A stretch of 64,000 nucleotides of DNA, from contig OY776112.1 in assembly GCA_963675035.1 (NCBI GenBank), positions 236,861,798 to 236,925,797 of the forward strand. The letters run 5' to 3'. This DNA comes from Allygus modestus. Lineage: Eukaryota > Arthropoda > Insecta > Hemiptera > Cicadellidae. Of the stretch, positions 22,167-34,090 are shown piece after piece; the stretch's first letter is position 1; each line of letters opens with the position of its first letter. The notes under the pieces are model-generated. The model was not told the DNA's origin. It saw nothing but the letters and a program-made list of their open reading frames with translations, and did not search any database. Position numbers and translations under genes: made by a program.

Positions 22167-22994
22167 AAACAGAAGTTAGGATGGGAAAACAGCGAAATAT
22201 ATTTTTTGACAGATAACCAAACCCATCAGTCTTTAATCTTTAAGGAATCTCGGTTTCCCTGTTTCTCGAGATAGCACAAATGTCGGTTTCTGGAGATAGC
22301 ACAAAATATTAGACTGGGTCAAATCATTTTTCTACTCCTACACCTTTGAACCTGTTTCATATATTAGACCAGTATCATTAACCAATGCCTTCTGCACTTT
22401 TTACTAAGAAGAACACTCAAATATTGTGTTCGTACACATGTAATTGAGCCCGTCTACAAAGAATCGGCCAACCCAAACACAAAGTCAAAATATACACACA
22501 TATAAAATGCAAATGGGGAAAATCTAAATGTTCTTTAATAGTAAATTAAACGCACGACCTTCGTCTCCGGTAATGTATAATGCGTTACAGATGTGATGCG
22601 ATACAGATGTCACTGGTGGGAAATGATTACAGCAACGTTTATGTAATTAAAACCTGCTCCTACCTAAAAGGTGCTCCCCCCAGCGCCATCGCCATATCGC
22701 ACACAGAGTCATTATAGTAACTCACGTTACTCATCACTTGTTTGCCGTATTGTTCCACTTGCATAAGCGAGTATTTCCCACCAGTGACATCTGCCCAAAC
22801 ACAAAGTCAAAATATACACACATATAAAATGCAAATGGGGAAAATCTAAATGTTCTTTAATAGTAAATTAAACGCACGACCTTCGTCTCCGGTAATGTAT
22901 AATGCGTTACAGATGTGATGCGATACAGATGTCACTGGTGGGAAATGATTACAGCAACGTTTATGTAATTAAAACCTGCTCCTACCTAAAAGAA

Positions 22995-23056
<62 letters not shown>

Positions 23057-23564
23057 TTCTTTTAGGTAGGAGCAGGTTTTAATTACATAAACGTTGCTGT
23101 AATCATTTCCCACCAGTGACATCTGTATCGCATCACATCTGTAACGCATTATACATTACCGGAGACGAAGGTCGTGCGTTTAATTTACTATTAAAGAACA
23201 TTTAGATTTTCCCCATTTGCATTTTATATGTGTGTATATTTTGACTTTGTGTTTGGGTTGGCCGATTCTTTGTAGACGGGCTCAATTACATGTGTACGAA
23301 CACAATATTTGAGTGTTCTTCTTAGTAAAAAGTGCAGAAGGCATTGGTTAATGATACTGGTCTAATATATGAAACAGGTTCAAAGGTGTAGGAGTAGAAA
23401 AATGATTTGACCCAGTCTAATATTTTGTGCTATCTCCAGAAACCGACATTTGTGCTATCTCGAGAAACAGGGAAACCGAGATTCCTTAAAGATTAAAGAC
23501 TGATGGGTTTGGTTATCTGTCAAAAAATATATTTCGCTGTTTTCCCATCCTAACTTCTGTTTTC
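22167..23564. repeat. long foldback with apparently identical arms
   Basis: The right arm (23055-23564) is the reverse complement of the left side. By eye I find no mismatch. The left side is longer: 22472-22670 is directly repeated at 22794-22990, and between them sits a 99-bp piece (22671-22769) that is the exact reverse complement of 24002-24100. The centre is (AT)n. It may be a very recent foldback/MITE or an assembly or sequencing artefact. Confidence 0.85.
22996..23054. repeat. (AT)n at the foldback centre
   Basis: About 29 uninterrupted AT units, the natural loop of the foldback. Confidence 0.95.
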
Positions 23565-23650
23565 GGCCCTGCTAGCACTCTGTTCCGGTAGTTCGGCAGG
23601 CCCGTATTATTATCGCCAAACTTTCACCTTTGATATGAATTTACAGTAAA

Positions 23651-24029
23651 TCACATTTTGCATGAATCATTCCACTGGTTCCAATGCCAACATTGCCAAC
23701 TGAGCCCCTCCGCAGCTTCTCCCGCGTGTGGTGGACTCCCGATGCGCCCGCCGCCGATATCCACATCATTAGTTCGACTTTCTCCGATCATAATCGTGGT
23801 AATTGTAATCAAACCGATGAATGAGCTTCCCATCGCGCTCACGTGACGCAACACTTACGTAACGCGTGTCGTTATACAAATCGGCCACCGCCATCGCCAC
23901 TATCGCCGCACCCGGCCAGCGGATGCGATACGACCGAAACTGTAGATTAGATATCGGGATGGACCACGTGTGGCTGGGGTGATGGGGTGATGCCTTATCG
24001 CCGCTTATGCAAGTGGAACAATACGGCAA
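23651..24029 (-). other. possible coding segment, unknown
   Basis: The block is GC-richer than its flanks, and on the minus strand two overlapping frames look somewhat protein-like. One (from 24029) contains RWPGAAIVAMAVADLYNDTR and continues past a strong donor-like GTAAGT near 23855. The other starts with a hydrophobic, signal-like MGSSFIGLITITTIMI and ends in a W-rich stretch at 23651. They cannot both be right, and no acceptor or downstream exon is clear. I do not recognise either product. Confidence 0.2.
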
Positions 24030-24100
24030 ACAAGTGATGAGTAACGTGAGTTACTATAATGACTCTGTGTGCGATATGGCGATGGCGCTGGGGGGAGCAC
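24002..24100. repeat. 99-bp segment shared with the foldback
   Basis: Exact reverse complement of 22671-22769. Confidence 0.9.
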
Positions 24101-24560
24101 CTTGTATGTAAAACATAGAACTAGTTCTATGATGTCAATACGCTTATTTCGGATCCCGCCAACGTTAAGTTCTACCGCTTTCGACCAAACAATTTGGTAA
24201 TAGGCTACACACAATAGTTTATGAGGTCTCTAGGACGTCAATTAATTTCCTTGGTGAAACATTATCTTGAATCATTGTTACGAAATAGAATGTAAAATCA
24301 ATTTGTTGACTAAAAAACAACGCTTTATCATGTTCAGTGAAATCCGTTAACCTAAACCAATGAATAAATTATGTTTTCATTGTGGTTCAAACTTGAGAAG
24401 AATCAGTCAAATGTAAAAAATAGTCGTGGATTCGTATGAAAAATACAACACAGTAAATGTGTAGGGTTAGGAGAAATAACACGCTGATTTAGGTTACCGA
24501 TGTTCTTTCATTCACATTGTTTAAATGGTACCTTATTCCGTCAATACAGTAATTCTAAAA

Positions 24561-24704
24561 CTCGTCTTCTATGTAGGCGACCGGTTTCGAGGTTGTTTAT
24601 TTTTACCTAATCTTCAGACTTCAATCCGGTTCTGTCATTCACTCGCATAAGGTTGTACATAGAATAATTAATAAAACAAACACACACACACTCGCGCACA
24701 CACA

Positions 24705-24743
<39 letters not shown>

Positions 24744-25011
24744 CACGGACATACACGACAGTGATGCGCGAAAAAATGCATTTTGAGTCCGCACAACCGC
24801 CAGCGCACAACCGTCGCCGTGATTTATTTTTGTCAAACAAAAATGTACATGTGGAATTTGTTTTTGTTTTAAAACGTCCGTGTCGTGTTTAATGCCCAAT
24901 GCGTGTTTTATTTATTCGACGACCTGATGTCCGTGAATGACAGAATTGGATTGAAGCCGGAAGATGAGGTTATAAATAGCCTCGAAACCGGTAGCCTATG
25001 TTGAGGACGAG
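24561..25011. mobile_element. MITE with 80-bp imperfect TIRs
   Basis: CTCGTCTTCTATGTAGGCGA (left) and the complement of the right end share ACCGGTTTCGAGG, ATCTTC and CAATCC...TTCTGTCATTCAC over about 80 bp. A CA microsatellite (24674-24745) fills part of the centre. No clear target duplication was found. Confidence 0.65.
24674..24745. repeat. (CA)n microsatellite
   Basis: Nearly pure CA run with a few CT and CG interruptions. Confidence 0.9.
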
Positions 25012-27570
25012 CCATACTAACAAAACAACATTATTGCTCCAGTCATTGGCCATTGGAATATTAGTTAATGACCCTAGCTAAAAATTGAGACCGTCTCAGT
25101 CAGTAGGCCTACAAGGCATCTCGCTCATTCTACACTCGTAACTTATTCATATTCACTTGTTCATTATTATATAATACGCTTAAGCTTACGTCGGAGTCTT
25201 ATATAGTGATAGAATTAATTACGAACAGCTACTACCACCACATGGAAGTAATATAGATTAATAATATATATTCACATATTAAATAACATCAATAATTGTT
25301 AACGTCCGTCCGACCAGCGCAGCGGTGACAAATCGTAGCGAAGGACGCGCAGCGATCACGTAAGGTGTGACTAATGCAATCTTTATACAGAACTGAAACG
25401 CGTCCTGGGTACCTCATCTGCGGTGAAGGGCTCTACCGCTCAATTACATTGTCTGTGTGCGCCCTTGAGTGACAATGCCAAGTCCTGGTGATACAGTGCA
25501 AACGATCATATTGACATACAAAGTTACGTTAGGCAGAAAGTTGTAATTAATTTCCATAGTAGGCTACTTGGATGGGACTGAGTGGGGATGGGGAAAACAT
25601 AGACTCCAACAATACTTTTCTGAGATTGTCCAGCTCGAATGATGAGGTCCTGTAAAATAATATCGTGTCACAATTTATCTTATTATTTTATTCACAGTTT
25701 GCTTGAAACTTCTGTTCTCGCGGTAGTGATTGGTTCGTTGATAAATTAACTGCTATTAAATATTTGATATTATTGCTATTCTATATTCTTCCATAACATT
25801 AGCATGTTCAAATTCGGAGCCCTGCAGTCCTATGTTTGTCCACAATTCCAAAAAGCTCATCTAGAGGATATAGCTTGATTATGATTAATATTAATACAAA
25901 CATATGTACATAATGATAGTTTTAAAGGTGGAAAATTGTCGGAAAAAGACAAAACTCTTTGGTTCAACACTACATCAAAAATCTCTGGATAGGATTGAGA
26001 AAAAATAATATTCTATTTTAAAACTCCTTCAGAAATGAACGTTTATGAACAATACGCAATGATCTTATTCTGTTTATATATTAGTTTGGACAAATTAATT
26101 GTACTTGGAAAATTTGGACAAGCGATTTTTTTTATTCATATAAAAACAAGTTTACGCGTTGTAATGACATTCTGTATGTGCCTCATCGTTATTATTCATC
26201 TGGATTAATTTGGTCTGAGAGAAAATGAGGTTAGCGTATAAAACACAAACATGACATATTGTATACTGTAATCAACAGATTTATTATTAAATAAATCCAT
26301 GTCCAGTTTCCATTTAAAAAAACAGCTAAGACAGTAATTTCATTCTTCGTCGATAAATCCAACTTCACATCCGCTTCCTGGAAACGCTGTCGCGCGATTG
26401 CCAGCGAAGTGCAGCGGTGAATCACTAGAACTCTGGTTCACCGAACCCCCGACAGAGTGCAGCACTTGCTAGGAGAATCTTTTGGTATTTCCGTCCTTCC
26501 CCTTCCCGTTTGGTCTGAGTTCCAGGAAAAAATCATTTCTCCACTCCTGTTCTCCTTGACACTTAAATATCATTAAATACGAATTCATTGTTCTCGGAGT
26601 ACGGTGATCGTTATTGTCATTTTTAATTTTATTCAATACATTTTCTTTACGCCCCGTGATAATAAACACGATTAAAATGACCTCAAACTGACCACTCTAA
26701 TTATTGTGACCACACATACAATAGTCATCATAAGGAGTAGAATGTAAGAGAAAATAACAAAGGGAAAATCTATCTTTGGTATCTAGCTTATTATAAAAAA
26801 ATGCATTCTCAGTTTATTAAGTACAGTGAATATGACAAATGGTAATTTGCAGTCCGGTTGATTTTAATTCGGCAATCAGTTACTTACAAAATCAAAATAC
26901 AAGAATAACATAAAATAATAAAAAATCTTAACTTATTCAAAGCATTCCTGATAAATTATAGTGAAGGCTTGTTGGGGTGTGTATTTGTGTAGTACAAATG
27001 CACATACCTTTCTATGTAATTGTGAACCTGTTTTACAAGCTTTAGTTCTCTTCGCTAATTCAAACAAGGAAACTTACTTAGCGCGTGTATACTTCAGATA
27101 GGTAGTTTTACTACATACGCTACCAGCTAAAAGTATTAATGTCCACATCGCCAGCAGAAACCTCAGTCTACTTAATTCTAATTTGAACAAATTTGCTGAT
27201 TGTTTCAACTTTAAATAGAGAAGTTAAACAAAGTTATTTACTATTGTGTTTAAAGTTCCCGTGTGTTTGGTCCCATTCAAGATGTATTAATTTAACAACT
27301 GATTTACCGACAACAGATTTATAAACGAGTTGTTCATTATGTAATCTCTACACAAAATGCAGCAAGTGGAGTTGTTTACTGCTTTAATAACAACAGATTT
27401 TTAACATGTTATGCAAATTTTTTCAAATTAAGCCTCCGGTCTACCCTACGGAAAAATCTGCGCCGCCGCGTGAAAATACATTGTTGAAATAGGGAAAAGG
27501 AGCGGAGGTGAGCAGAATCCCTGTTTGCGGCAATGATAATTAAGTTTTCAACATACACCTACTATAAAAG
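25012..27570. other. noncoding stretch
   Basis: No gene or clear repeat. The part near 25295-25520 is GC-richer and could be regulatory. Confidence 0.5.
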
Positions 27571-28746
27571 GGTGCACACACCTGAGCGGTACGGCGGAGC
27601 GGTAGCGGTGCGATATTCGCTCGGTGATACAGTACCATAGAAGGGAATGGGAGCGCTCACACTGGAGCGGTGCGAACGGTAGCGGTATACCGCCCGAGCC
27701 ACCGCACCGCCGATATGCAGACACAGGCCATAGAAAAAAGGATGCATCATGTTCCATTTCACCGCCCAGCGGTGGCAGCGGTGCGACGAGCCTGGCTTCA
27801 AAACATTCCCCCTTTACATTACAATATTTTTTTTATTTGCTATATTTTATTTTCAAATATGCAAGGCTTACTATTTTAGGTATTTTTATAGCATTTATAT
27901 GCAAGTATCAAACTGTGTAAAAATTAGTAGTTTAAAAATATATTTCTAGACAATTCATATAAGATACAATATTTTGTAGGGTTTAATATACAATTGTACT
28001 TAAGGAATTGAGATTCTTGCAAAATTTATATAATGCATTGTCCATAACAACTTTTTTTATAAATATGCTGAACCTTTACTTTCGAATTTCCATTTTGAAC
28101 ATGATTAAATCTTTTCTTTTGCAATCTTATTATAAAAATGGTCTCTTCCAAACATTGTTGGCTTTTTTGTATTTTCACATTCTTCTGTTCTTTTCTAACA
28201 AAACGAATATATTTACCTCATAATTGGAGTTTATCAAAATTTTCCAAAAGTAGTCTGCAAAATCGAATAATTCACCCTGCCATTAATTCACTGAAGGTTA
28301 AATCACTAATTAGCTTAACTAGTTTGTCAAATCATGACATTTTCATTCTGAAAATAGTTTCTCGCCTTTTCTCAGTTCAGGCATCAATATGCGGTGGTAT
28401 TTACCATGCTCTAACTGTCGTTTGTTGATGTCATGCAGCTTGTCCATACTTTTGCGATCGTCTTCTTCAGCTACCGCTACCAGCATACCATAGCAACATT
28501 TCTGCATCGACGTCTGAAGAATACATATTTTGACGATATAACTAACAACGCACCGCACTTGTCGCTGTCGACTGCACAGTGCACCCTCATAAATGAGAAA
28601 TTACTGCAAACTGCTGTTACCGCTGCGGAGCAGAACCAACAGCTAGTGTGAACCCCCCAGCGATATCGCCGAGGCGATGATGGGGGATTGGGGGGGAGTT
28701 AAAAATCGCACCGCTACCGCCACCGCTCACCCCACTACAGTGTGCA
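27571..28746 (-). mobile_element. PIF/Harbinger element, decayed
   Basis: The ends share GAGCGGT...GGTAGCGGTGCGAT in inverted orientation (27571-27614 and 28706-28746). Extra subterminal copies of the GCGGT motif lie at 27648-27790. On the minus strand, about 28470-28310, the sequence reads DINKRQLEHGKYHRILMPEL then, after a frameshift, FRMKMS and FDKLVKLISD. This order is characteristic of the N-terminal region of Harbinger nucleases, just ahead of the DDE domain. The catalytic domain is missing and stops interrupt the frame. I found no convincing 3-bp target duplication. Confidence 0.6.
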
Positions 28747-31324
28747 GGCCTTCAGAGGCGGCCGGAGGCGAGTTGAGTCCGGCTGCCTCTTCAACGAGAT
28801 TTGACAGAAGAAAGTTACTCATACTAATGCTCGTATTTAGAATTTCCAAATAATATTTCTGTCTTAAGTTGTTATAGTCCGAAAATCTAATTTTTGTGCA
28901 GTTAAAAGGGTTTGTAAATGCAACTCAACTAAACAAACTAAAAAAGAAAAACAGACATTTGTAGATAATATTTTCCTCTTTAATGTTATAATTTAAACTT
29001 ACTTAAAAGACACATGAAGCAGCTGCAAAGAGGGATCCTGCAAACGTGCAAACCCTTTCCTAGCGCTGCACTGAAGAGGTAGGCCGGAGCCTTAATTGAT
29101 TTTTAAAACTCTCAAAAGTGATTTTTTTAGAAAATTTGTTGGAAACTGCAATTTTTGTTCTCCTGTAAAGTTAGTTTTGATAGTGTTGATGTTATTTTTT
29201 ATAGGTATGGTTTTATAGTTACTAAACAATTAATTGATTATTTGTGGAGCTACTTAAAAAGATACGTTATTTGAGCTCAAAATAATAATTTTATATTGAA
29301 AATTACCATTTAATTGTATGTTGTTGTTTTTATTTTTTGTTAATATATTACATTGTAAAGCTGAGTTTACACTGGTCAAGTTACTTGATTCAAGTTTACT
29401 CGAATGTTTACAAAACATTCAAGATAAATTTACTGTTAATTGAATGTAAATTTGTATTGTAGCATTTCAAATAAATAAATTATGTCGTTGATGTTTATTC
29501 TTTTATTCGTAGTCTTCGCCTGTTTTATGTTAACACGATGCAATATTAAACATATTATAATTTTTTCGTGTGAAGAAGTTTTTGCATTATGTTGGGGAAA
29601 TATTTTCTAGGTTTCTTTGTTCGCAGTGAAGCATTTCCCGACGTATAACAGCAGGAGCGGTGGCTGGCAGCTGGCAGCGGTGGGTCGGGTGTCGGTGTGA
29701 CGGTGTGACTCCGATCAGGCTCGCTCCGTGACGTCCACAAATAAACAACTCGGGAGTCCGCCCTCCGCCCTCCACCACATGTCCTGGGGCTATTCCGGGC
29801 TCCGCCACACCCTGGAAAACACAAAAACACCACTTTTTTACTAGTTTCCGCTCTACTCTGGGTTTTAAACGAGTAGGGGCATTTTGAAGCTAGGCATGTC
29901 TTGGAACGGTGCCAGCGTATCCAGAGCAGTGGTCAGTTTAAATATATCGTCGGGATTACCTTATAAATCTATTAATGTGTTAAATTTATCTCATTATGGG
30001 GTTAAAATATCAAAGGGTGATTTCAGCGATTTAAAATAATACTTCCAAAATTAGAGGATCAGTTTACAAATTTACAGTCACCTAAAAATTGCAAAAACAT
30101 ATATTCCTCTCAAACTATTAGAGCCCAATTTTTAATTGTTGTTAAATACTATAGTTATTGCAAATCGTCAGTTATTTTCAAAATCACAAAGGTCAGAATA
30201 GTTGATAGGTCACCTAAAATGATCTGGCTGCTAAAAATGTATTAACAAATTTAATAAATATTTCAGTGTATTCCTTATATTAAAATAATCTGGTCATTAA
30301 AATCTCGCAGATTAGGAGACAACCACTTGATGGATTTCGATGATTCTTATTATGGATATGAAGGTAACTTTGCATAGAAAGTCGTTTCGGAGCCCAGCAT
30401 TTCGATTTAGGCCTCAGGGCTCTGCCCCACGGGATTTCCAAGTTCCCATGTTTTTCATATCTAAATAGGAGAGTTCCATTTGGTTTACGTCATATGTGTT
30501 TTTCATCTAATTAAACATCGTCTTAACTAATTTCACTAAAATAAACAGCTATTTTTAAACGAAAAATTGTGTGTAAATAAATATAGAGCTCTCTTATTGT
30601 TAAAAAAGTGGAAAACCTCACTGGAGGATTTTTTTGTAAACAGCTCGTACAGTTTAAAGATTGGAATTAATGAACCAAGGAGAGAACAGCTGTTTGCTAC
30701 AATTTGGTCTCGATTCTTGTGAATGAAGCGGATTAAGCGGTGAGGGCGGGTCAGCTGCTCTGCGGGATGTTGTTCTTTTAATAAACGCCGCGCGCCGGCC
30801 ACTTCCCGGACATGCTTATAAAAGCGATAAGTGTCAACAATATGCGGCACTGGACTGCTGTACAAAATATTTAGACTCTCATTCGTACAGAGTTTTAAAT
30901 CTGTATGTTTGATTACTAAAATTCACTTCAACACGTATAATATTTATCATTTCTAAAGGTGGAAAAATAAATTAGGTACAGTACAAACTGTTATTTTATT
31001 AACAATTCAGCGTTCCTTTTTAATAACTCTTTAAACCTTACATTTCTGAACATAACCTTTTAGCGAAAAAGTTTAATGTGTGGGTTAATTTTTGAATGCT
31101 TAGTCACCCGTCATGAAAGTAGATGGTATTATGTAACTGATAGCATTGATTATACATCCTACCGTCGGATGTATAATCAATGCTGATAGTCACTATCAAC
31201 TAATATCGCTAACTACTATAGTGTCCCCTCATAATCTGAGGTTCGCAAGTTAAAATTTTGAGGAGGTTGGAAACTGGACCCAGCTCAATTTGATAATAGG
31301 ATTATCACAAAGCTAGGATTGTTT
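28747..31324. other. noncoding stretch
   Basis: No gene. About 29615-29820 is GC-rich and may be an untranslated exon or a repeat. A TATAAAAG box lies near 30814 in a GC-rich patch (30700-30840), but no gene follows on the + strand. Confidence 0.45.
31142..31184. repeat. perfect 18-bp hairpin
   Basis: AGCATTGATTATACATCC (31142-31159) and its exact complement (31167-31184) are separated by seven bases. Confidence 0.9.
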
Positions 31325-31678
31325 TGATCTAGCTGCTATGCCCGTGCTTTACAACGGGTGAAAATTCAGAGTAGACAAATTGTAAACAAAATAATGACAG
31401 TCTGTAAAACAGTTGTTTATTTAATTGAATTGAATTAGGAAAACGCACATGACATAAACCAAAGAAAACTCTCCTCCATATGAATAACATATGGAACTTG
31501 GAAGTCCCTGAGGTCTTTTCTAAACGGCAATACGCCTATGACACTCCTGGGTACATGGACTATATTTGTGCGAAGTTTTAGCAGAATTGGTCCAGTGGTT
31601 TTGGCGTGATGGAACAATAGACAGATAGACAGATAGATAGACAGACAGACACTACCTCATTTTAATAATAGGAGAGAT
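31325..31678 (+). mobile_element. short retroelement-like repeat with 8-bp TSD
   Basis: GATTGTTT occurs on both sides (31317-31324 and 31679-31686). The element starts with TGATCTAGCTGCTATGCCCG, contains GAATTGGTCCAGTGGTTTTG, an AGACAGAC run and ends TTTTAATAATAGG. This organisation is common for the short 3' parts of arthropod non-LTR elements or SINEs. A start of the same type occurs near 45941. Confidence 0.55.
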
Positions 31679-32544
31679 GATTGTTTCTAAGGACTTTAGA
31701 TGGCATTAAGAAAACAAAAAAATAAGTAAATGTGCCACTGGCGAATACACTCACAAAATAAAACAAATAACCTACCATTACACAGTACTCTCCATCTGGC
31801 ACAAACACAAAAAACACAGTAGGTAGTTCAGTTGGATCCCCGGATGTGTCATGTGGTTGATATCATCCTTATAGCTAGCTACTCCTTCATCCATCTTTGA
31901 TTCCTTGCCGGTTTTAACTAAGAAGGGAAACAATTTTATTCAACCAACCCTGTAGTTTTAGGTAAAACAAATAATGCTGAGGTTGACTTGTTTGGGTGAG
32001 GCTAAAAGCCAATGATTTCCCATTCTACAGAGACTGTCTTTTACAAGTCTAGAACTCTTATTTTAAAACCTAAAGGTATCTAAACTTGCACTACGAATAG
32101 GAAATTATTACATTAATCAAAATAGCTCTTGAGATAGCAGAAATTAGAGTAAGAGACTTGGCAAAACCAAAGATAACATTGAAAAATTAACAAAACTGTA
32201 AAAAGTATAAATTCGGGAAAAACTAAATAACGCTGGTTGTTTCTATTATACTGTTCTTGTATTTATACTTATTTTATTTGAAACTTTATCTTCTACAAAA
32301 AAGGTCCAGTGGAACTTTTTCGTATTTTGCATGGTTTTGCCGTAAATTAAGTAAATGTGAAGAAAAACATGGACCGGAAATGCAATATTCAAGATGGCGG
32401 AAATTGCCAGGCCTGGACTTTTTGGGAATTTTGTAGTTTTGTTTACAAGGGTCATACTAACGTGTTTACCAAAAATCAGCTTGTTCTGAATTTTTCCATT
32501 GCTCACCCTACATTCTTGCTCTAATTTGCCTGGTTTAAAATTAA

Positions 32545-33330
32545 AATAGTAATATGTATAATTATTAATTATTCTTTTCAAATTATTTAAAAAAATGGTT
32601 TCCACATACTATTAATTTCAAAACTTGGTTTACTGAAAAAATGTTTTTTCTGAATAAACCATTACTGCTGATTCTATAAATATTCTTTTGAATTGTCATG
32701 TTCTTTTGCCAAAATGTTTGTTTCATTTACATTTATTTTATGATTTTGTGTACACTGGTGATGTGCTAAATTACTAATTATTCCTGTCTTTGCTGTTTTT
32801 AAATTTATTGGTGTTGTTTTAGACTTTTCTCGAGAAACAATCCAGTTTGACCCATACATACATTATCACAATCAGAGCATGGCATCTCGTAAATAACATC
32901 TTTTTCATAATTGTAATTAAATTGAACCAAGTTTGTAATTAAATTATTTTGAGTTCATTTATGGAGTAGGATGTTGTACTTATATTGTGTTTTCTGCTAA
33001 TTCTTCTGATTTTGTCTGAAAGTCCTCTCTAATGTAAGGTATTGTTATACAAGAAATAGGTTTATTTTCTAAATTATCCCTATTTTGATTTTCTTTTAAG
33101 TTCTTAAATATAAAACTTTTTGGATAGCCATTATTTTGTAATATTTTGACAATAGCCTCTTCTTCTTTTTTCTTAATATTTTCAATACTTGATATAATTT
33201 TATTTCTGTGTTGCATTCCTTTTATTACTCCTTTTTTAGTTGATTCTGTATATAGAAAAGAAAAAAAATCGTGGAATTTGTTTAAATTTTCAATAAAATC
33301 ACCCAGAATCAACTAAAAAAGGAATAATAA
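32545..33330 (-). pseudogene. Penelope-like element fragment, minus copy
   Basis: The minus strand encodes the end of the reverse transcriptase (STKKGVIKGMQHRNKI...NGYPKSFI) and, in another frame, the GIY-YIG endonuclease of Penelope-like elements: YEMPCSDCDNVCMGQTG, then HHQCTQNHKINVNETNILAKE. Penelope elements are retroelements with this RT plus GIY-YIG order. A frameshift separates the two parts near 32980-32900, the Y of the Y-I-G motif is changed to C, and a one-base deletion near 32685 ends the frame early. The 5' part is missing. Confidence 0.7.
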
Positions 33331-34090
33331 AAGGGTTGCAAAACACAGAAATAAAATTATATCAAGTATTGAAAATATTAAGAAAAAAGAACAGACTATT
33401 GTTAAAATATTACAAAATAATGGATATCCAAAAATTTGTATATTTAAGAACTTAAAAGAAAATAACAATAGAGATAATTTAGAAAATAAACCTATTTCTA
33501 GTATAAAAATACCTTACTTTAGAGGACTGCCAGAAAAAAAACAGAAAAATTAGCAGAAAACACAACATTAGAAAAATTACATCTACTCGATAAATAAACT
33601 TAAAAACAAACTTGGCAATTTAGTTAGAATCATGAAAAAGATGTTATTTACGAGATACCATGAAGAAGATTTTTAGTTTTGCAGAAGAAGGTTTTAATTT
33701 TAATGCATATTGGTCAAAACGACAGTGTTTCAGTTAACATAGCTGTATGACACGTTGCATTGATTGTGATAATGTATACATAGGTCAAACTGGATCGTTT
33801 CTCGAGAAAATACTAAAACAACACCAATATAATTTAAAAACAGTAAAAACATAAATAAGTAATTTAGCACATCACCAGTGTAAGAAAAATCATCAAATAA
33901 ATTTAAATGAAACCAACATTTTGGCAAAAGAACATGACAAATTCAAAAGAATATTTACAGAATCAGCAGTAATGGCTTCCTCAGAAAAAGATTTTTTTCA
34001 GTAAAACAAGTTTTGAAATTAATAGTATGTGGAAACCAATTAAAAAAATAATTTGAAAAGAATAATTAATAATTATACATATTATTTTAA
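33307..34090 (+). pseudogene. Penelope-like element fragment, plus copy
   Basis: Inverted, diverged partner of the minus copy, head to head with it. It keeps a better GIY-YIG core (CIDCDNVYIGQTG) and HHQC...NILAKEHD...ESAVMAS, but has several stops in the reverse transcriptase part and an 89-bp insertion (33674-33762) in front of the endonuclease core. It is 5'-truncated at nearly the same point as its partner. Confidence 0.7.
33674..33762. repeat. 89-bp segment shared with 38335-38423
   Basis: TAGTTTTGCAGAAGAAGGTT ... GCATTG occurs in both places with only a few differences. Confidence 0.8.

Noticed and set aside
24639..24899. Small protein with a CVCVCV run
   Set aside because: It is translation of the CA microsatellite in a MITE.
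29555..29833. 92-codon frame in a GC-rich block
   Set aside because: Low-complexity, overlapping frames of equal quality and no recognised motif.
30536..30865. 109-codon minus-strand frame
   Set aside because: No ATG at the start, AT-rich lower half and no motif; probably chance around a GC-rich patch.
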